64,000 nt of DNA from Brachynemurus nebulosus (taxonomy: Eukaryota > Arthropoda > Insecta > Neuroptera > Myrmeleontidae), in NCBI GenBank assembly GCA_035578155.1, contig JAPWDM010000004.1, forward strand, positions 35,834,394 through 35,898,393, given 5' to 3'. This document shows positions 59,855-64,000 of the stretch, piece after piece (positions within the stretch are counted from its first letter, which is position 1; each line of letters opens with the position of its first letter). A program made the translations under genes and the position numbers. Below the pieces are notes generated by a model that worked only from the letters and a program-made list of their open reading frames with translations, ran no database searches and had not been told where the DNA came from.

Positions 59855-61067
59855 GTATCAACCAGTAGCGCAACAACCAGGGGGTCAAAAAGTTCCGAAC
59901 CCCTTCTAGAGTTACGTGGACCCGTCATCAAAAATTCGTAACCCATTCTTCCCTCCAATGCTACAGTGGGATAGATATGTTCAAAAATGGCCATATTGAG
60001 TTATTGACACCGTCGTATTCCATTTTTCGAGTACTTTAAAATGCTGTACTGAAGAATGTTATCCGTTTGATTTTTAAAAATTTATGCCAGAAAAACCAGT
60101 GTTCAACGAAGTACTATTGTCCATATTTCTAAGTCGAACCATATCCGAATATTCGATTGGAGAAAATGATATTACATATTTTTACTTGGTATTACGTTGA
60201 GATATTTATACGATGTTGTTGTGTAATACAACAAAGTTTTTTGAACTTGTAGAACATAAATGAAGAATATTTTATTAAAATTGGTAAATTAACAAATTTT
60301 ATTTTAGCATTAAGCAATATTTTTAAGAAACCAGTTTATAACCAAACGGTAATTTAAAAATCATGCGAAAATGGTTTCTCGTGGTAAGAAAATATTAAAT
60401 TTAGCCCTAGTTTAGCCAAATCAGACTACCAAACGTACATATACCTCAATTTTTATGAAATTTTAATAACAACAAGTAAATCTAAGAATGAGTTGTAAGA
60501 TGATAATAGTAATAGTGATTAATAATTTAGTATTAGTAAGTAATAATTTATATTTTTAAATTAGAATTATTATTTTTTTGTTTATTTAAATTTCTGTCTC
60601 GAAGTCGTTAATATAAGTTAGCAGAACCTTGGGATATTTTCTTATAAATTAATATTTTTTGTAAATTTTTAAAATGTAACACTGGGATATTTACAATAAA
60701 ATTACAATAAAATTGCTATAATTATTCAAAGGTTCGAATTTATGTTCCTAAAACTAGTAAAGACAGTAGAAAATATAATTTTGGTCTTTATAAAAGCGTT
60801 AAAATATGTAGTTAAAAATTAATTTAAGTAGAAGCTGTTATAAATTGAAAAATCTCGAAAATTTTAATCTTGTTTTTCTCAATAGTGCTATTTTGACAAT
60901 ATCTCACTGTTGAATTGGAGGTACGATATGACAACCATTACACAACGTTACTTTACGCCTCAGTAGGGTTCAATCATATGTTGTTGCCACTTAAGTATAT
61001 GTATTAGCTAAAATTGTGCTTAGCAAGTTATGAGTAACGAAATACCCGGCACTTCAAACTAAGAAGA

Positions 61068-61280
61068 CCCTATTTGAAATACAATTGATCATGAGTTAAA
61101 GTTAAAAAATTAAATAATTCTTATATTCAAAACAAATCAATATTCTATTCTTTTCCAAAAACAAACTGCAATTTTAAAATTTACGTAAGTGCAATAATGA
61201 AAGAAATAAAGCCAAGAAAACGGAAATTATTTAAATTCATAAGTGATGAAGCATGGTTAAATTTAACTGAAATGGACCAT
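61068..61280 (+). repeat. dispersed 215-bp repeat, copy 2, inside the hAT
   Basis: Direct match to 32432-32651, differing by scattered substitutions and small indels. Confidence 0.85.
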
Positions 61281-61357
61281 ATATACATATATTTTAGGAA
61301 TACACAATTAAACTGAAACTTTATGATAGCTTCTAACTTATTATAAATATTAAGCTA

Positions 61358-61750
61358 TTAGGTTGTCCATACGAAAAGGCACAAGATAATTTTTTGAGAA
61401 GTTGACAGATTAATTAGACTTTTAATTACATGCCCTGCTTCATCTTTTGAAGCAGAAAGAAGTACTTTGCACAGATTAAAAACGTACTTACGTAGCACGA
61501 TGGATTGCAATATGTCGTATTCACAAAGATATTTTGGATGTTTCGATATTATCTTACTATGTACAAAATTTTGTAACGCCACTGAACAAAGAAAGACAAC
61601 ATTTGGTGTATTTAAGAAAAAATAAATACTTTTTAAATTAATATTTTTTATTTGAAAATCAAATTTTCGTAATGTTATCAGATGAATTCGGTTATCAAAA
61701 AAAAAGAAAATTGGGTTATCTAAATTTTTGTTAGACCCCCTCCCCTGCAA
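61358..61750 (-). CDS. unassigned 130-codon frame at the right side of the hAT
   Basis: Reads MQGRGSNKNLDNPIFFFFDN at the start and ends SQKIILCLFVWTT. It begins within the right terminal region of the element and runs inward. It could be a decayed transposase piece, since segments such as SASKDEAGHVIKSLINLS look protein-like. I cannot match it to a hAT domain. It may equally be a long chance frame. Confidence 0.25.
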   Translation of the reverse strand: MQGRGSNKNLDNPIFFFFDNRIHLITLRKFDFQIKNINLKSIYFFLNTPNVVFLCSVALQNFVHSKIISKHPKYLCEYDILQSIVLRKYVFNLCKVLLSASKDEAGHVIKSLINLSTSQKIILCLFVWTT

Positions 61751-61782
61751 ATTTGCAGTTATTGCGGGCGCCTGGTATCGAC

Positions 61783-63100
61783 ATTTCTTTAATAAAGTTA
61801 GTATAAATGATAGAACATTTCTTTTTTTTTTTTTAAATTTAGAATTTGAAAATTCAAATTGATTGTACCGTATTTGTTTTGCTTGAAATAATTATTTTAA
61901 ATTCTTTTGTTACAGCTTCTTCTTTAACGGCGTCTATTTGTTTGTATATTATATATTTTCTAGAAATGTATTGCCAGTTATATAAACTGATAAGGAAAGG
62001 ATAATTTCTGATCTAAGGCTACATAATATGTCTGTTTAAAACTATTTTATTGCATACGAAATTGAACAGCAAAGAAAAACACCACTAGAATTAATTTTGA
62101 AAATTTGATACCTTCCAGCACTCTTACCACAATTGTTTACGATTACCAAACACTCGCCCGACCATAATAGGAAATTTTTATCAAATATTTACTTGACCAC
62201 CTAGACGTGCGTGTATTATACATTGATATATATTTATATATTATTATTATTATAGACATCGAACATATTCGACAAATGAGACATAGGTATAGACTAAAAC
62301 GATGGATGGCAAACAGCAATCAGTAATGTACTGTAACATCCGACTATAACCCTCTCCCCCTCCACCCAGACCACTACTTCAGTCCCATTCCCGTGTTCCT
62401 GGTGGTCCCCTAATCAACCTCATTCACTGATAGGTCATGATAATCACTGTTAATGAAACAATATAGTTAGTAGTACAATGGATATATTTGTCTCTATCTG
62501 TGTGTATATATGGACATGGTAATCGAAACCCGGATTTGGCATTTGATTTCGTACCGTACCGTATGTGCCGTGCCGCACGTAATACGTGTGGTGGTAGAAT
62601 CATACGACATGCATTGCTGCAATCACGCTTATGTCATAAACATTCGACAATCCTCTCAATTCTAATAACTTATAACTCACCAGTTTAAATATAGTTCGGT
62701 TTGGTTTTTAACTAAAAGACAATCGACCAGCACTGTTTTGTTACTAATATACTTAGGTATGCATATTAAAAAAATTTAAATCTTCAGGATTTTATAATAA
62801 ATGATTCTGTTGTGGACAGTAGGAACATTTATGGTACCTAGAAATAAAAGAGATTTGCGGTTTGTATTTTTAGTATTACCTATAATCTATAAATATTATT
62901 AGTGGCTTTGCGAAAGGGGGATTCTTTTAAGGTTATGATAAAGATTACTTTTTCGTAATTTTCAGCAATTTTTTAGTAAATAAAGACAGCTGGTCGCATA
63001 TTTCAGTCTAATATTTTTAATAGTTTGGGTCAAATTTTGAGAAATATTTATAATTTGTAAGGACTAACAAAATTGATTGATTGTTTGACTGATTTGCAGT
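61783..63100. other. no gene recognised
   Basis: The 62340-62660 part is C- and CpG-richer (CCGTACCGTATGTGCCGTGC near 62560) and may be a regulatory or exonic patch. No frame supports it. Confidence 0.45.
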
Positions 63101-63430
63101 GAAGAGGAGTGCCGGTACAATTAAAAATAATTTATCGATATAAATGATCAACTGAGATGTTAAATTATCAAAAATCGACTCCGACCACGAGAGTCATCAA
63201 AAGCTAATCTAGTCTATTAAGTATCTTAATGAAATAAATAACCAAGATATTAAATTACATTAAATTACCTCTAATTTGCCAATAAATTGCTGAAAATTTC
63301 CAAAAACTGACCTGAACTATATTAAATAATTAACTGAAGTAAGTGATCAAGGTATCAAATTATGATGAATTACCTATAATGATTAAGAAGTTGTCAAAAA
63401 TTACCGAAAATTAATTTGGATAACACCCCT
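63101..63430. repeat. degenerate ~110-bp tandem repeat, about three units
   Basis: Recurrent blocks of the form GATCAA...(T)ATTAAATTA...AATTACC...AATT(G/A)C(T/C)GAAAATT. Strongly diverged, so this call is tentative. Confidence 0.4.
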
Positions 63431-64000
63431 AAAAGAATTCTTCTCAGCTTTGCACGAGGTTCGTCTGTAGCGCGGCTTTGAAATTTCTTAAAGTCGCTAC
63501 TATTATTTTATAGGTAAGAAGTATATTTGTATTTTTCAATTTTTTTACAGTATTCTAGCAATTTTCTGGTAAATTCCCCTGAACGACTTACATTGTATGA
63601 ATACCCATCTATAATTACAATATAAATTTAAACACCTGTCTTCTATGAAACCGGTGTTTTTTTTTTTTTTTTTTTTGGTATCCATTGTCTGAAATAAAGG
63701 AAAACAAAAAAGGAATTTATAACTGCGGCGAACCAAACAACACAGACTTGAAAATAGTTATTTGTTTGTGTATTAAGAGCGCAAAATGGTGCATTATCGC
63801 TCGATTGAGAATAAGAGCAGCAATGTGCTCGAATTACACACAAAATTTTTTCTACAATCTTATAAAATGTATTTTACATTTAAAAGATTAACTTGAGAAA
63901 ATAATAATGAAATATCTGGAGGTGTACTTGAGAAATCACTGTCACTATTATATATTTTCATCATATGTGTACAGATTTTTTTAAATTTTATTTTGTAGTT
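63431..64000. other. no gene recognised
   Basis: AT-rich with a T18-type homopolymer at about 63658. The overlapping short frames here are chance. Confidence 0.5.

Larger units (their letters stand above)
59863..61774. mobile_element. hAT element, 1.9 kb, 8-bp TSD (7/8)
   Basis: Starts CAGTAGCGCAACAACCAGGG and ends GCGGGCGCCTG. The flanks GTATCAAC (59855-59862) and GTATCGAC (61775-61782) match at 7 of 8. A GGGGGTC block sits inside both ends in inverted orientation (59881 and about 61734). The interior holds the 61068-61280 dispersed segment and a minus-strand frame at the right side. Confidence 0.72.

Overview
This window is AT-rich eukaryotic DNA, almost certainly from an insect. A hemipteran is possible, but that is a guess from base composition and repeat style. 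It reads as intergenic or deep-intronic sequence built mainly from transposable elements. I find no complete host protein-coding gene. The long reading frames are the gag and pol of one Ty3/gypsy retrotransposon. The other coding pieces are transposase relics, a truncated THAP zinc-finger exon and a possible two-exon small ORF inside a DNA transposon.

Layout. 1-3.8 kb: a minus-strand Ty3/gypsy element with open gag and pol, cut by the left window edge. 4.36-4.70 kb: a perfect 135-bp-arm hairpin. 6.3-8.3 kb: short copy of a dispersed repeat (R1) with a (TA)n tract, a GGATAC-rich inverted-end element and a nested-hairpin MITE. 10.26-10.35 kb: a promoter-like cluster (GC box, TATCGATA, TCAGT repeats). 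11.6-14.5 kb: a degenerate hAT with target-site duplications (TSDs). 17.33-17.83 kb: a 500-N gap flanked by two copies of one 22-bp unit. 18.7-19.5 kb: a hAT deletion derivative. 20.0-25.3 kb: two nested elements with ACAC...GTGT ends, the outer carrying the two-exon ORF. 25.8-26.6 kb: a piggyBac-like relic. 26.6-29.1 kb: a pogo-like element whose interior is a ~103-bp tandem array with an ideal heat-shock-element pattern in six monomers. 29.9-31.9 kb: two TA-flanked elements. 32.9-34.8 kb: a long inverted-repeat element. 36.2-38.2 kb: a 31-bp minisatellite and a Helitron-like end. 39.4-44.5 kb: several MITEs and a tRNA-like sequence. 46.8-48.6 kb: long copy of R1 with a ~160-bp tandem array. 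49.5-55.6 kb: more MITEs, including two nested in a hAT. 57.2 kb: THAP exon. 59.9-61.8 kb: another hAT.

Interaction. Only gag and pol work as a unit here, probably with Pol made by -1 frameshifting. Everything else is a record of nested insertions. The most interesting signal is the heat-shock-element tandem array. It could make an otherwise silent repeat an HSF-responsive locus, but that is inference from motif and periodicity only.
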